NCBI GenBank assembly: GCA_028532765.1
Contig: JAQQAR010000093.1
Span: forward strand, 1-64,000
Direction of reading: 5' to 3'
Length of the DNA: 64,000 bases
Origin: Sphaerochaetaceae bacterium
GTDB lineage: Bacteria; Spirochaetota; Spirochaetia; Sphaerochaetales; Sphaerochaetaceae
Part shown: positions 8,198-16,575 of the stretch, in pieces
Numbering within the stretch: position 1 is the stretch's first letter
Layout of the letters: each line of letters opens with the position of its first letter
Program-made: the position numbers and the translations under genes
The notes under the pieces: generated by a model
What the model saw: the letters and a program-made list of their open reading frames with translations, nothing else
What the model was told of the DNA's origin: nothing
Databases searched by the model: none

Positions 8198-9724
8198 CTA
8201 GAGGATGACTCCATCCTTGAACAGCGATATCTCTGCATACCCATTCACTTCGTTCCTTGTCCTCTGTTCACCACTGGCAACTGCCTGGATGAGGGAGAGG
8301 AAATCGGAGAGTACCTCTTCATTGTCTTCAGCTAAGAGCCTTCCTGCGTCAAAATCAATCCAATTGGGTTTTTTTGCTGCCAAGGCGCTATTGCTGGAAA
8401 TCTTTACCGTGGGAACAGGGGCTCCCAGTGGGGTTCCTCTTCCTGTGGTAAAGAGAATGATATGGGCTCCTGTGGCTGTGAGTGCTGTAGTGGAGACAAT
8501 GTCATTACCTGGGCCTGAGAGGAGGTTCAGTCCCCTTCTCGTTACCTGCTGTCCATAGGCAAGGACATCGGTGATGATTGCCTCCCCACCTTTTTGGATG
8601 CATCCAAGGCTCTTGTCTTCCAAGGTTGAGATTCCTCCAGCCTTGTTCCCTGGGGATGGATTCTCATACACTACCTGCTCATGCTTGACGAAGTACTGCT
8701 TGAAGTCATCGATCAAGCGTACAGTCTGCTTGTAGACGTCTTCATCCTGGCTGCGATTCATCAACAGTTGTTCAGCCCCGAACATCTCGGGAACCTCGGT
8801 AAGAATTCCTGTTCCTCCCATGGCAGTCAATGCATCGCAGAATCGACCAACCAAAGGATTGGCTGTAATGCCGCTGAGGCCATCAGAGCCACCACATTTG
8901 AAGCCAACGATGAGGTTGTCCATGCCCACTGGCTCCCTTCTGTCGTTCTGCATGGCATCATGGAGTGCAGCTATGAGTTTCTTGCTCTCCTCAATTTCAT
9001 CACCCACTTCCTGTGAGGTAAGGAATTTCACCCTGTTTGGATCGACATCCCCCACCAGCTCCTTGAAGGACTCGGGGGTGTTGTTCTCGCAACCGAGAGC
9101 AAGTACCAATACCCCTCCAGCATTGGGATGGTGAACCAAGTCAGCAAGAATGGTCCTTGTTGCCTCATGGTCATCGCCAAGCTGGCTGCATCCGTATGGG
9201 TGGTTCCATACATGGATTCCATCATACTTTTCATTGACAGGGAACCTCTGGTTTGCCCAAGAGACCAGTGTTTCTGCTATCTTGTTTACACAACCGACCG
9301 TGGGTACAATCCAAAGCTCATTTCTGATGCCGATCTTTCCATTTGCTCGCCGATAGGCTTGGATTGTCGGGGTCTTGTCCGCCCAGAAGGCTTTACGTTT
9401 CTCTGCTTTTTCCTGAAATTGCAAGGCAAGTTCTTTATTGTAGTGATAGGCAGCTGATTCTGAGAGCAGTGTCTTGATATTGCTTGCATGGACATGCTCG
9501 CCCTGACAAATATGTTGTTTTGCCTGTCCGATGGGAGCTCCGTACTTGATAATGGGTTCTCCCTCTGCAATATCCTTGATGGCAAACTTATGGCCGGAGG
9601 GAATATCCATCACCAATGTGATATCATTCCCCTGTACACGGACCACCTCCCCCTTGCCAAGGGGGGCTATTGCAACTGCCACCACATCCTCTGGGTGGAT
9701 GGTAACGAATTTGTACTGTTCCAT
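8198..9724 (-). CDS. uxaA: Altronate dehydratase
   Basis: A 508-residue UxaA. The N-terminal SAF domain (about 8-85) precedes the dehydratase core with GCSQLGDDHEATRTIL, KCGGSDGLSGITANP and TGRGTPLGAPVP, all typical of the iron-dependent altronate dehydratases. It converts D-altronate to 2-keto-3-deoxygluconate, the substrate of KdgK. It starts 8 bp after uxaB stops and ends 24 bp before uxaC, consistent with one transcript. Single-chain, full-length form; no sign of damage. Confidence 0.95.
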   Translation of the reverse strand: MEQYKFVTIHPEDVVAVAIAPLGKGEVVRVQGNDITLVMDIPSGHKFAIKDIAEGEPIIKYGAPIGQAKQHICQGEHVHASNIKTLLSESAAYHYNKELALQFQEKAEKRKAFWADKTPTIQAYRRANGKIGIRNELWIVPTVGCVNKIAETLVSWANQRFPVNEKYDGIHVWNHPYGCSQLGDDHEATRTILADLVHHPNAGGVLVLALGCENNTPESFKELVGDVDPNRVKFLTSQEVGDEIEESKKLIAALHDAMQNDRREPVGMDNLIVGFKCGGSDGLSGITANPLVGRFCDALTAMGGTGILTEVPEMFGAEQLLMNRSQDEDVYKQTVRLIDDFKQYFVKHEQVVYENPSPGNKAGGISTLEDKSLGCIQKGGEAIITDVLAYGQQVTRRGLNLLSGPGNDIVSTTALTATGAHIILFTTGRGTPLGAPVPTVKISSNSALAAKKPNWIDFDAGRLLAEDNEEVLSDFLSLIQAVASGEQRTRNEVNGYAEISLFKDGVIL

Positions 9725-9732
9725 ACGTACTC

Positions 9733-11217
9733 CTACAGTGCCTGCATGGCTTTCTGCATACCGACAGACCAGATGGCCTCTAGGTTCTTCTCAACTGCAT
9801 GCTGTAAGCCTTCGATCTGGGTAAGATCCTGGGACCACCAAGCGGAATTGGAAAGCACAGCAGTGCTGATACGTTTCGCTCTTGCCACTCCTTCATCACG
9901 CTCTTTGTAGAGGGCTGCAAAGGTCTCCAGAATGTCCTGATTGTCTTGGATGAGATAGGTCTCGTTATCTCTTTTCCCCTTCAGAGCACTACCTTCATAA
10001 TCGGTTCCCTCATAAAAGCTGATCAAGGCTGAAAGTGCGAAGACCAGTCTTTTAGGGAGAGAGCCTTGCTTTGTAATGTATCCAAGCAGGCTGGGAAGGT
10101 TGCGGGTCTTGAACTTTGAGACAGAGTTGAGAGAAATGGAAAGCAACTGATGTGGGTTGTACGGGTTTTCAAACCGTTCCAGCACATCGTTTGCGTACGC
10201 TTCCAACTCCTCTTTCGAGCCATCCATGGAAGGGATGATCTCCTCAAAAATGCCTCCATGCATGAATGGGTACAACAGGTTTTTATCTGCGATACAATCC
10301 TGGACAGTGTTGTGCCCTGCCTGATATGCGGCAAGTACACTCATGGTATGTGCTCCGTTGAGAATCCGAACCTTCCGGGTTCTATAGAAGCTCATATCGT
10401 CGGTCCAAATGACATTCAAACCAGCCTTGTTGAAGGGAAGCTCGTCTTCATGGAACTCCTTGTGGCATTCAATAACCCAGAGATGGAAAATCTCTGCGGC
10501 ATCAAGGAGATTGTCCTGATACCCAATTTTTTCACACAGCTGTTCTGCTTCAGCGCGAGGATATCCAGGAACAATTCGGTCAACAAGTGAGTTGCAGAAA
10601 TCACATGCTTCATCAAGCCAGGTAGTAAAACCTGCTTCCAGATTCCACTCCTTTGCATATTGCAACACGATTCGCTTCAGGTTGTCACCGTTCTTGTCGA
10701 TAAGCTCAACCGGGATGACAATAATCCCCTTGTCTTGTGCACCATTAAAAGCTTTGTAACGCTTGTAGAGAAACGCACAGACTTTTGCGGGGAAGGCAGC
10801 TTGGGGAGTATCCTCGAGGCTGTTTCCTTCGCTGTAGGCAATGCCTGCCTCGGTGGTGTTGGAGACAATGAACCGAAGGTCCTCGCTTTCTGCAAGCTTC
10901 AGGTATGCTTCATAGTCATCTTTCTTATATGGATTCAGACAGCGGCTGACACTGTTAATGGTACGGAACTCCTCAACGTTCTTTCCTCCCTGAACACCCC
11001 TAAGGATAGTGGTGTAGAGACCTTTCTGGTCATTGATCATATCGCTCAACCCTCTCTCAAGTGGTTGGACGATGACCACATTGCCGTTAAAGTCAGTCTT
11101 CTCATTGAGGATATCGATCATCCAGTCAACAAAAGCACGGAGAAAATTCCCTTCACCGAACTGAAGGATTTTCTCTTTTCGAGCAACTGTCTTATGGGTT
11201 TCAGTAATTGATTGCAT
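9733..11217 (-). CDS. uxaB: Tagaturonate reductase (altronate oxidoreductase)
   Basis: A 494-residue member of the mannitol/altronate dehydrogenase family that reduces tagaturonate to altronate with NADH. The N-terminus shows QFGEGNFLRAFVDWMID (nucleotide-fold region) and LNGAHTMSVLAAYQAG in the catalytic domain. UxaB rather than UxuB is chosen because the partner dehydratase in the operon is UxaA and because of the N-terminal FGEGNFLRAF signature. It follows the transporter gene by 28 bp; AAGGAGATACATCT precedes the ATG. Confidence 0.9.
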   Translation of the reverse strand: MQSITETHKTVARKEKILQFGEGNFLRAFVDWMIDILNEKTDFNGNVVIVQPLERGLSDMINDQKGLYTTILRGVQGGKNVEEFRTINSVSRCLNPYKKDDYEAYLKLAESEDLRFIVSNTTEAGIAYSEGNSLEDTPQAAFPAKVCAFLYKRYKAFNGAQDKGIIVIPVELIDKNGDNLKRIVLQYAKEWNLEAGFTTWLDEACDFCNSLVDRIVPGYPRAEAEQLCEKIGYQDNLLDAAEIFHLWVIECHKEFHEDELPFNKAGLNVIWTDDMSFYRTRKVRILNGAHTMSVLAAYQAGHNTVQDCIADKNLLYPFMHGGIFEEIIPSMDGSKEELEAYANDVLERFENPYNPHQLLSISLNSVSKFKTRNLPSLLGYITKQGSLPKRLVFALSALISFYEGTDYEGSALKGKRDNETYLIQDNQDILETFAALYKERDEGVARAKRISTAVLSNSAWWSQDLTQIEGLQHAVEKNLEAIWSVGMQKAMQAL

Positions 11218-11245
11218 AGATGTATCTCCTTGTCTATTATGTATG

Positions 11246-12217
11246 TTACGTTATTTTTTTTCTTCCATAAAGGGTATGTGCCATGAAGGCACAGATGGTT
11301 TGCTGGAAGACGATTCCAAAAATGACAGGTAGTGCAGTCTCTGGGGGGAAGTAAGCGATGGCAAGAACCAAGGCTGAGCTGATATTCCTCATGGAGACGG
11401 CGAAGGTTACGCTCTTGCGATCTTCCAATGCAATACCGGCAATTTTTCCTAAATAGTGAGCAAGTGGATATCCGATGACTGCAAGCAATGCACAGACAAG
11501 TGCGATAGGAAGGTAGATCCAGGAAGCATCAGCGATAAGACGTTCAGCTACGTTGCTGGTGTTGATGACAATGATGAAGAAGAGCCCGATCTTGGAGAAT
11601 GGCTTCAGGTTTGGCCCCACGTGGTCGTTTACCTTCCCCTGTGTTGCATTGTTGATAAGAATACCGACAATGGAGGGGATAACGACCATGACAAGCAGTG
11701 ATATCATCATTCCCTTGGTATCGATCTGTACGTTGGTTTGGGCAAGGAGTGCAACTGTGTAGGGGGTAAGGAAAGGAGCAAGGAGAGTGGAGACAATGAT
11801 CAAGGTCAGGGAGAGTGCCCCATTCCCACTATAGATATTTGCCCAGATATATCCGGTGATTGCAGTGGGGATGGCCATCAGGAGAATAAATCCCGTGATA
11901 ATTGCAGGATGACCGGGAAACAACAGGTTCGCCAATGCCCATGCCACCAAGGGCATGATGATATTCGCCCCAAGAATGAAGAAGAGAATGGCTTTTGGTT
12001 TTTTAATGACTCCAAAGAAGGCATTTGAACTGATGCCCAATCCACCGATAAAGGTAATTAGACCAAACAGGTATGGTACCGATGGGGTCATCCAGGAGAC
12101 AAGTGAACCAAGGAGGAGTCCCATGATAACACCGCTGGGAGTGAGGATCGGCATGAACCGCTCCAGATGATAGTTCAGGCTCTTGAGCCTTGCCTCGACT
12201 TTTTGAAAATGAAACAT
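11246..12217 (-). CDS. BASS/SBF-type sodium-coupled transporter, probable hexuronate uptake
   Basis: A 323-residue integral membrane protein with about nine or ten hydrophobic segments, matching the bile acid:sodium symporter family. It heads the uxaBAC operon, so uptake of a hexuronate or related acid is inferred; the family also carries other organic anions. The first ATG (12215-12217) has no ribosome binding site and lies 2-3 bases after the predicted transcription start, suggesting leaderless translation. An alternative ATG at 12152-12154 has GGAG six bases upstream, but residues 1-21 resemble the conserved cytoplasmic N-terminus of relatives, so the longer form is kept. Confidence 0.8.
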   Translation of the reverse strand: MFHFQKVEARLKSLNYHLERFMPILTPSGVIMGLLLGSLVSWMTPSVPYLFGLITFIGGLGISSNAFFGVIKKPKAILFFILGANIIMPLVAWALANLLFPGHPAIITGFILLMAIPTAITGYIWANIYSGNGALSLTLIIVSTLLAPFLTPYTVALLAQTNVQIDTKGMMISLLVMVVIPSIVGILINNATQGKVNDHVGPNLKPFSKIGLFFIIVINTSNVAERLIADASWIYLPIALVCALLAVIGYPLAHYLGKIAGIALEDRKSVTFAVSMRNISSALVLAIAYFPPETALPVIFGIVFQQTICAFMAHTLYGRKKIT

Positions 12218-12224
12218 TGTTCCA
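12210..12224. promoter_or_regulatory. KdgR-like operator at the hexuronate operon start
   Basis: TGAAACATTGTTCCA matches the eda/kdgK box at 188-202 at 12 of 15 positions and keeps the TGAAAC arm exactly. It overlaps the predicted transcription start and the first codons of the transporter gene, the expected position for a repressor. Confidence 0.6.
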
Positions 12225-12225
12225 A

Positions 12226-12255
12226 ATGATAGCCTTCTCCTTGCTGGACTGTCAA
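12226..12255 (-). promoter_or_regulatory. Promoter of the hexuronate operon
   Basis: On the minus strand TTGACA (12255-12250) and TATCAT (12231-12226) are 18 bp apart. The start would fall at about 12218-12220, immediately before the ATG. Confidence 0.6.
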
Positions 12256-12302
12256 GGTGAAAAAACCTGTGGTATAGTGATATCGTTTATAAGGAGGTTG
12301 CT

Positions 12303-15300
12303 GTGGGTGCTCACGTGACAAGGCGAGTGGGATTGGTTTTAGCCTCTATTCATACCGGAGCTTCCAACGGGCTCTGGTCCCAGATTGCAAGCCACTGCCA
12401 ACGTTCCGGTATTTCCCTGTTTGTGTTCCCTGGAGGAAGACTTGAGTATCAGGAGAACCAGGAGTACCTACGTAATGCCATCTATTCTCTGGTAAATACA
12501 GATAATCTCGACGGTGTGATCACCTGGGCCTCAGCCTTGGGTGGGGCTGTCAGTGTCCCAGAGGTTCATGCTTTCCTAGATAACCTTGAAGGTCTGGACT
12601 GTGTCTGCATCGGTATGAAGAAGGAAGGCTGTCCAGGAATCTCTTTTGATGCCTATTCTGGGGTTCAGAGTGTCATGTTGCACTGTATCCGTGAGCATCG
12701 TGCAAGGAAGATTGCCTTTCTCCGGGGACCGGAGAATCACTACTCTGCCGAGGACCGCTACCGGGCCTATTGCGATACCCTTGATCAAACCAGTCTGCTC
12801 TTTGATCCTCGCTTGGTCAGTGATCCTTTCTCCTGGTCAGAAGGAAGGAAGGCAATTGTTCAGTTATTGGAGGAGAGAAAACTCGTTCCTGGGCGAGATT
12901 TCGATACGTTGGTTTGTGCCAGCGATCTGATGATGTTTGATGCAGGAAAATACTTGGAGAACCTCGGATTCTCAATTCCTGAGGACCTGCGTATCGTGGG
13001 ATATAATGACAGCAGGGAAAGCCACCTCTTGAAGGTTCCTTGTACCACTGCGAGGATGCCGGTTAATGAGTTGGCAAGGATGTCTTGGAACCTGCTCAGC
13101 GATATGCTTTCAGAGGAGGATCCTTCCTGCTTTGACTTGCTTCTTCCCTCACAGCCGATCATTCGTCAGAGTTGTGGGTGTACCTACTCCTTGGGAAGTG
13201 AACAACAGGCTCGTCGTGTTATTGGGAGTCAGGAACTTTTCAAGGCTTGGTTGATCCAGGTGTTTGATGCAAATGAGGAGGAGCAAGAGAGGATTGGCCT
13301 ACTGCTTAAGGAAGCTTCCTTGCAACATGAGAAGGAAGTGCTCTCCTTGCTCGGACATCTATCCTACCGTTTCCTTGACAGGGGAGGGGATCCCAGTCTC
13401 CTGAGTGAAGCCCTGCATTGGTACTGTACTTTTTTTGCGACCCTTTCCTTCAAGACGCTCTGTGCAGGTCCAATCAGGGACCTCTTTCTCCGTCAACGGG
13501 ATTTGGTTGCACATGAACATGCCTACCAACATGCTTTGCAGGCAAGCATCCTCAATATGCTCAAGTGTGATCTCTTGGGGGTGAAAACTCTTTCAACCAT
13601 ACCATCTCTCCTGGCAAAACACCTTGGAGCCCTTGGTCTTGATGCGGGATATCTGGTTTTGTACGGTGATGAGACGACCAATTCCTTCATTGGAGGGTAT
13701 GCCGATTCCCTAGTCATGGAAAGGAGGCAATCTTTTCCCAAGCACCTCTTATTGCCACAAGGACTCCTGGATCATCTTGGGCAGGGTGTACATGTGGTTG
13801 AACCTCTGTTCATGGACAACCAGCCACTGGGGTATCTCATCCTGAGAACCTCGTTGTTCAGCGGAAGTGTCATGGAAGAGCTACGAACCGCTTTGAGTTC
13901 AGCTATCAAGGGAGCATTTCTCCTCGATGCCGCCAACCGTGCAAGGGAAGATGCAGAGAGGGCACAGCGTTCGAGAAGTGAGTTCTTTGCCAATGTTGGG
14001 GAGGGACTCAAGACTCCTCTTGAGACAATTCTCTCTATTGCAAAGCAGGTTGAAGGAGAGATGGGGAAGCAGATTGAGGCACAGATCCGTTCTGCCACGC
14101 ATCTTCTGGATCTTTCCCTCTCTCACTCCGGCAATCTTGAGTTGGAGAACAAGGTCTGCAATCCAATGACGTTGATAACACCATTGCTCACCTCCTTTCC
14201 TCTTGCCTATGAAGGACCAGAGGAGATGCCCTCCCTCTGTGTCGATGCCAAGCGCTTGATCCAAAGCTTTACGATCATCTGTGAGTATATTGTAAGGGAA
14301 GGAGGGGAGATGAGGTTGCAATCCACTTTGTCGAAGGATGGCCTCCGTTTCCGTTTTGCTTCCTCTTCAGTTTCTTGGAAGGCCTCAATGGGGAGTCAGG
14401 AGCCAAGTCTCTCCTTGGCTCAAAGAATTATCCTGATGAGCCATGGCTCATTCTCCCTGCATGATAATGCAGTAGTTGTACAGCTACCCCTGCCAAGCTT
14501 GATGGGTGAGAGCAACCCCCCTTCCCATGATACCTTGTTTTATATTGTTGCTGATGGTGATGAGCCAATACCTGAGGTGTTGCTTGCTTCTTTTGCTTCC
14601 AGTGAAGTAATCCCTGTGGGTAACCTGCAGAAGCATGAGCTCTCCAAGATTGCAGGAGGTGTTATTGGTTGGGATGCAAATAATCAAGGAAGGGAGTTCC
14701 GTCTCCTGCGTACAGCGATTGCAGGACATAATACCCTCTCCCTAGCTCCCATGGTCTGTCTCCACGCTCCTGAAGGCCAGCAAAATCTCTATTCATCCTT
14801 GATGAGAACTTCCCATCATCTCTCAGATGGTGTTCTGGTTGCGATCAAGGGGCTGCCTGAAGATTGTTGCAAGGCTCTTGCCTTGGATGAGGAGTTCATT
14901 GTTCACAGTGAACCAGATGAGGTATTGGATGTGGTAGCCAACCAGCCGGTAAAAATGATACTTGCCTCACTCTTTGATCCTGCTCTCTATAGGAATATTC
15001 GAAAATCCTCGGATGCTCCGATTGTGGTGATACGTGAACATTGGGAGAAGGAGGAGGCAGAGCAGCTTTCCCTTGTTCCTCGTCTCCTTATCGCTCACCA
15101 GTGTGTGCTTGAAAGTAGTGAGTTTGGACAGCGGTTGCTTGAGCTGTTGGAAACCAATGAGATGCTTCCTCCTCTCACCGGCGCCTTGGTCAAGCGAGCT
15201 GTGGTCTATTTAGGTAGGCATGCTACCCAGCAGATATCACGTTGGCAACTTGCTGAATCAGTGAATGTCAGTGAAGACTACCTGACGAGAATTTTCCGCA

Positions 15301-15494
15301 AGGAGTTGGGTATCAGCCCATGGGATTACCTAAACAGGCAGCGGGTATTCCTTGCCACCCAATTGCTCCGTGAGAGTTCTCTCTCAATAAACGAGGTTGC
15401 GAGTCAGAGTGGATTCCAGGACCAAGCGTATTTCTGCAGGGTGTTCAAGAAGATCAAGGGATGTGCTCCAGGAAAGATTCGTTCACAACATTGA
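12303..15494 (+). CDS. Giant one-component regulator: LacI-type sensor, degenerate kinase core, AraC output
   Basis: A 1063-residue cytoplasmic protein. Residues 1-290 resemble the periplasmic-binding-protein fold of LacI regulators but lack their HTH; 420-540 look GAF-like; 545-700 align with a histidine kinase DHp/ATPase core; 720-940 include receiver-like segments; 960-1063 are an AraC HTH pair (SVSEDYLTRIFRKELG, QSGFQDQAYFCRVFKK). The phosphoacceptor site reads FFANVGEGLKTPLE, so E567 stands where the His of the S-H-E box belongs, and phosphorylation there is impossible. GTG start with AAGGAGG five bases upstream. Divergent from the hexuronate operon and upstream of the uronide importer, so it probably senses a pectin sugar. 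Confidence 0.8.
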   Translation: MGAHVTRRVGLVLASIHTGASNGLWSQIASHCQRSGISLFVFPGGRLEYQENQEYLRNAIYSLVNTDNLDGVITWASALGGAVSVPEVHAFLDNLEGLDCVCIGMKKEGCPGISFDAYSGVQSVMLHCIREHRARKIAFLRGPENHYSAEDRYRAYCDTLDQTSLLFDPRLVSDPFSWSEGRKAIVQLLEERKLVPGRDFDTLVCASDLMMFDAGKYLENLGFSIPEDLRIVGYNDSRESHLLKVPCTTARMPVNELARMSWNLLSDMLSEEDPSCFDLLLPSQPIIRQSCGCTYSLGSEQQARRVIGSQELFKAWLIQVFDANEEEQERIGLLLKEASLQHEKEVLSLLGHLSYRFLDRGGDPSLLSEALHWYCTFFATLSFKTLCAGPIRDLFLRQRDLVAHEHAYQHALQASILNMLKCDLLGVKTLSTIPSLLAKHLGALGLDAGYLVLYGDETTNSFIGGYADSLVMERRQSFPKHLLLPQGLLDHLGQGVHVVEPLFMDNQPLGYLILRTSLFSGSVMEELRTALSSAIKGAFLLDAANRAREDAERAQRSRSEFFANVGEGLKTPLETILSIAKQVEGEMGKQIEAQIRSATHLLDLSLSHSGNLELENKVCNPMTLITPLLTSFPLAYEGPEEMPSLCVDAKRLIQSFTIICEYIVREGGEMRLQSTLSKDGLRFRFASSSVSWKASMGSQEPSLSLAQRIILMSHGSFSLHDNAVVVQLPLPSLMGESNPPSHDTLFYIVADGDEPIPEVLLASFASSEVIPVGNLQKHELSKIAGGVIGWDANNQGREFRLLRTAIAGHNTLSLAPMVCLHAPEGQQNLYSSLMRTSHHLSDGVLVAIKGLPEDCCKALALDEEFIVHSEPDEVLDVVANQPVKMILASLFDPALYRNIRKSSDAPIVVIREHWEKEEAEQLSLVPRLLIAHQCVLESSEFGQRLLELLETNEMLPPLTGALVKRAVVYLGRHATQQISRWQLAESVNVSEDYLTRIFRKELGISPWDYLNRQRVFLATQLLRESSLSINEVASQSGFQDQAYFCRVFKKIKGCAPGKIRSQH

Positions 15495-15506
15495 GGTAGA
15501 TTATTC

Positions 15507-15551
15507 TTGACAGAAGGGGAGTTTTTTCGCTATTATACATCGCAGTGCGAT
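15507..15551 (+). promoter_or_regulatory. Promoter and palindromic operator of the PadR-DUF2812 unit
   Basis: TTGACA (15507-15512) and TATTAT (15531-15536) are 18 bp apart. A perfect inverted repeat ATCGCA-G-TGCGAT (15539-15551) covers the expected start, a position suited to autorepression by the PadR product. Confidence 0.6.
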
Positions 15552-15580
15552 ACATTGCACCACGATATAAGGAGCTTCAC

Positions 15581-15898
15581 ATGGATTCCCATATCAGAAA
15601 AGTCTATGTACCCATGACAGAGACTGGATTCTACATATTGCTCTGCTTGCAGAAGCCCATGCACGGGTATGCAATAGTCCAGAAAGTCGATTCATTGACC
15701 GACGGGGTGGTGAGAATCGGGGCAGGGACGCTCTATGGAAGTTTGTCGAAGATGGAGAAGGATGGGCTTATCCGATTTGTGGATGAACAGGATAAACGAA
15801 AAATCTATCAGATTACCGAACTTGGATCTGATGTTCTTGCTTTGGAAAAAATACGAATTGAACGGATGTGCCGAAACTTGGAGGAGGTTGGACTATGA
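15581..15898 (+). CDS. PadR-family transcriptional repressor
   Basis: A 105-residue PadR winged-helix protein. MTETGFYILLCLQKPMHGYAI begins the HTH and GAGTLYGSLSKMEKDGLI is the recognition-helix/wing region typical of the family, followed by a short dimerisation helix. The frame extends upstream to 15545, but AAGGAG just before the ATG at 15581 fixes the start. Its stop overlaps the DUF2812 start as ATGA. PadR-DUF2812 pairs are common and the PadR protein usually controls its partner; the ligand is unknown. Confidence 0.9.
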   Translation: MDSHIRKVYVPMTETGFYILLCLQKPMHGYAIVQKVDSLTDGVVRIGAGTLYGSLSKMEKDGLIRFVDEQDKRKIYQITELGSDVLALEKIRIERMCRNLEEVGL

Positions 15899-16440
15899 AA
15901 GATACGAAGGTTATGTTCAGATTCTATACTATCCCTGAATATGTGAAGGAGCAGGACTTCTTGTGTAACCAACATAAGAAGGGTTGGGCTTTTAGACGGG
16001 TATATTTCCCAGGGTTGTATGTATTCTCCAGGTGTGAGGGGGAAGATGTGGTTTACCAATTGGATTACAACCAAGAGGGAAGGGCTGAGAAGCAGAGTTA
16101 CCTGCGATTGTTTGAGGACTGTGGGTGGGAGTATATCCAGGATTTCTTTGGATACAGCTATTTCAGGAAGCCTGCTGCGCAGACGCAGGGAAATGAGGAG
16201 CTCTACTGTGATGATGAATCGCGTCTTGCCATGATAGAGCGCGTGTTCAAGGGAAGGATGGTTCCCTTGTTGGTTCTTTTTTTCTTGGTGATCATTCCCC
16301 AACTGGTACTGCATGGAAGTGGGGTGAGAAGTGCAAGCCAATTCTTTTTTGGACTTTATTGCGGACTCTTCTTTGTATATATCGTAATTTTCATACAGTT
16401 TGGCCTGCAGTATTGGAATATGAGGAAACGACTTCGCTGA
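15895..16440 (+). CDS. DUF2812 membrane protein
   Basis: A 181-residue protein. The N-terminal DUF2812 domain (MFRFYTIPEYVKEQDFL and the VVYQLDYN region) is followed by two hydrophobic helices (about 122-140 and 148-170) that anchor it in the inner membrane, and a basic tail. Function is unknown in the family; it is typically encoded with PadR regulators, sometimes as an anti-sigma-like or stress-response membrane partner. Translationally coupled to padR. Confidence 0.8.
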   Translation: MKDTKVMFRFYTIPEYVKEQDFLCNQHKKGWAFRRVYFPGLYVFSRCEGEDVVYQLDYNQEGRAEKQSYLRLFEDCGWEYIQDFFGYSYFRKPAAQTQGNEELYCDDESRLAMIERVFKGRMVPLLVLFFLVIIPQLVLHGSGVRSASQFFFGLYCGLFFVYIVIFIQFGLQYWNMRKRLR

Positions 16441-16470
16441 CCATGTTTTATGCAGTAACCCTATGTACAG

Positions 16471-16498
16471 TTGAGCTAAGATTATAAAAACCTATATA
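16471..16498 (+). promoter_or_regulatory. Probable promoter of the uronide ABC importer operon
   Basis: TTGAGC (16471-16476) and TATATA (16493-16498) are 16 bp apart in the gap before the first permease gene. Confidence 0.45.
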
Positions 16499-16575
16499 AA
16501 AAAGTCGGTAAAGTACAAGAGACGACCTGCATAATCTTGCCATCTTGCCCCTATGCTGAGAGTGTGAGGTTGAAA

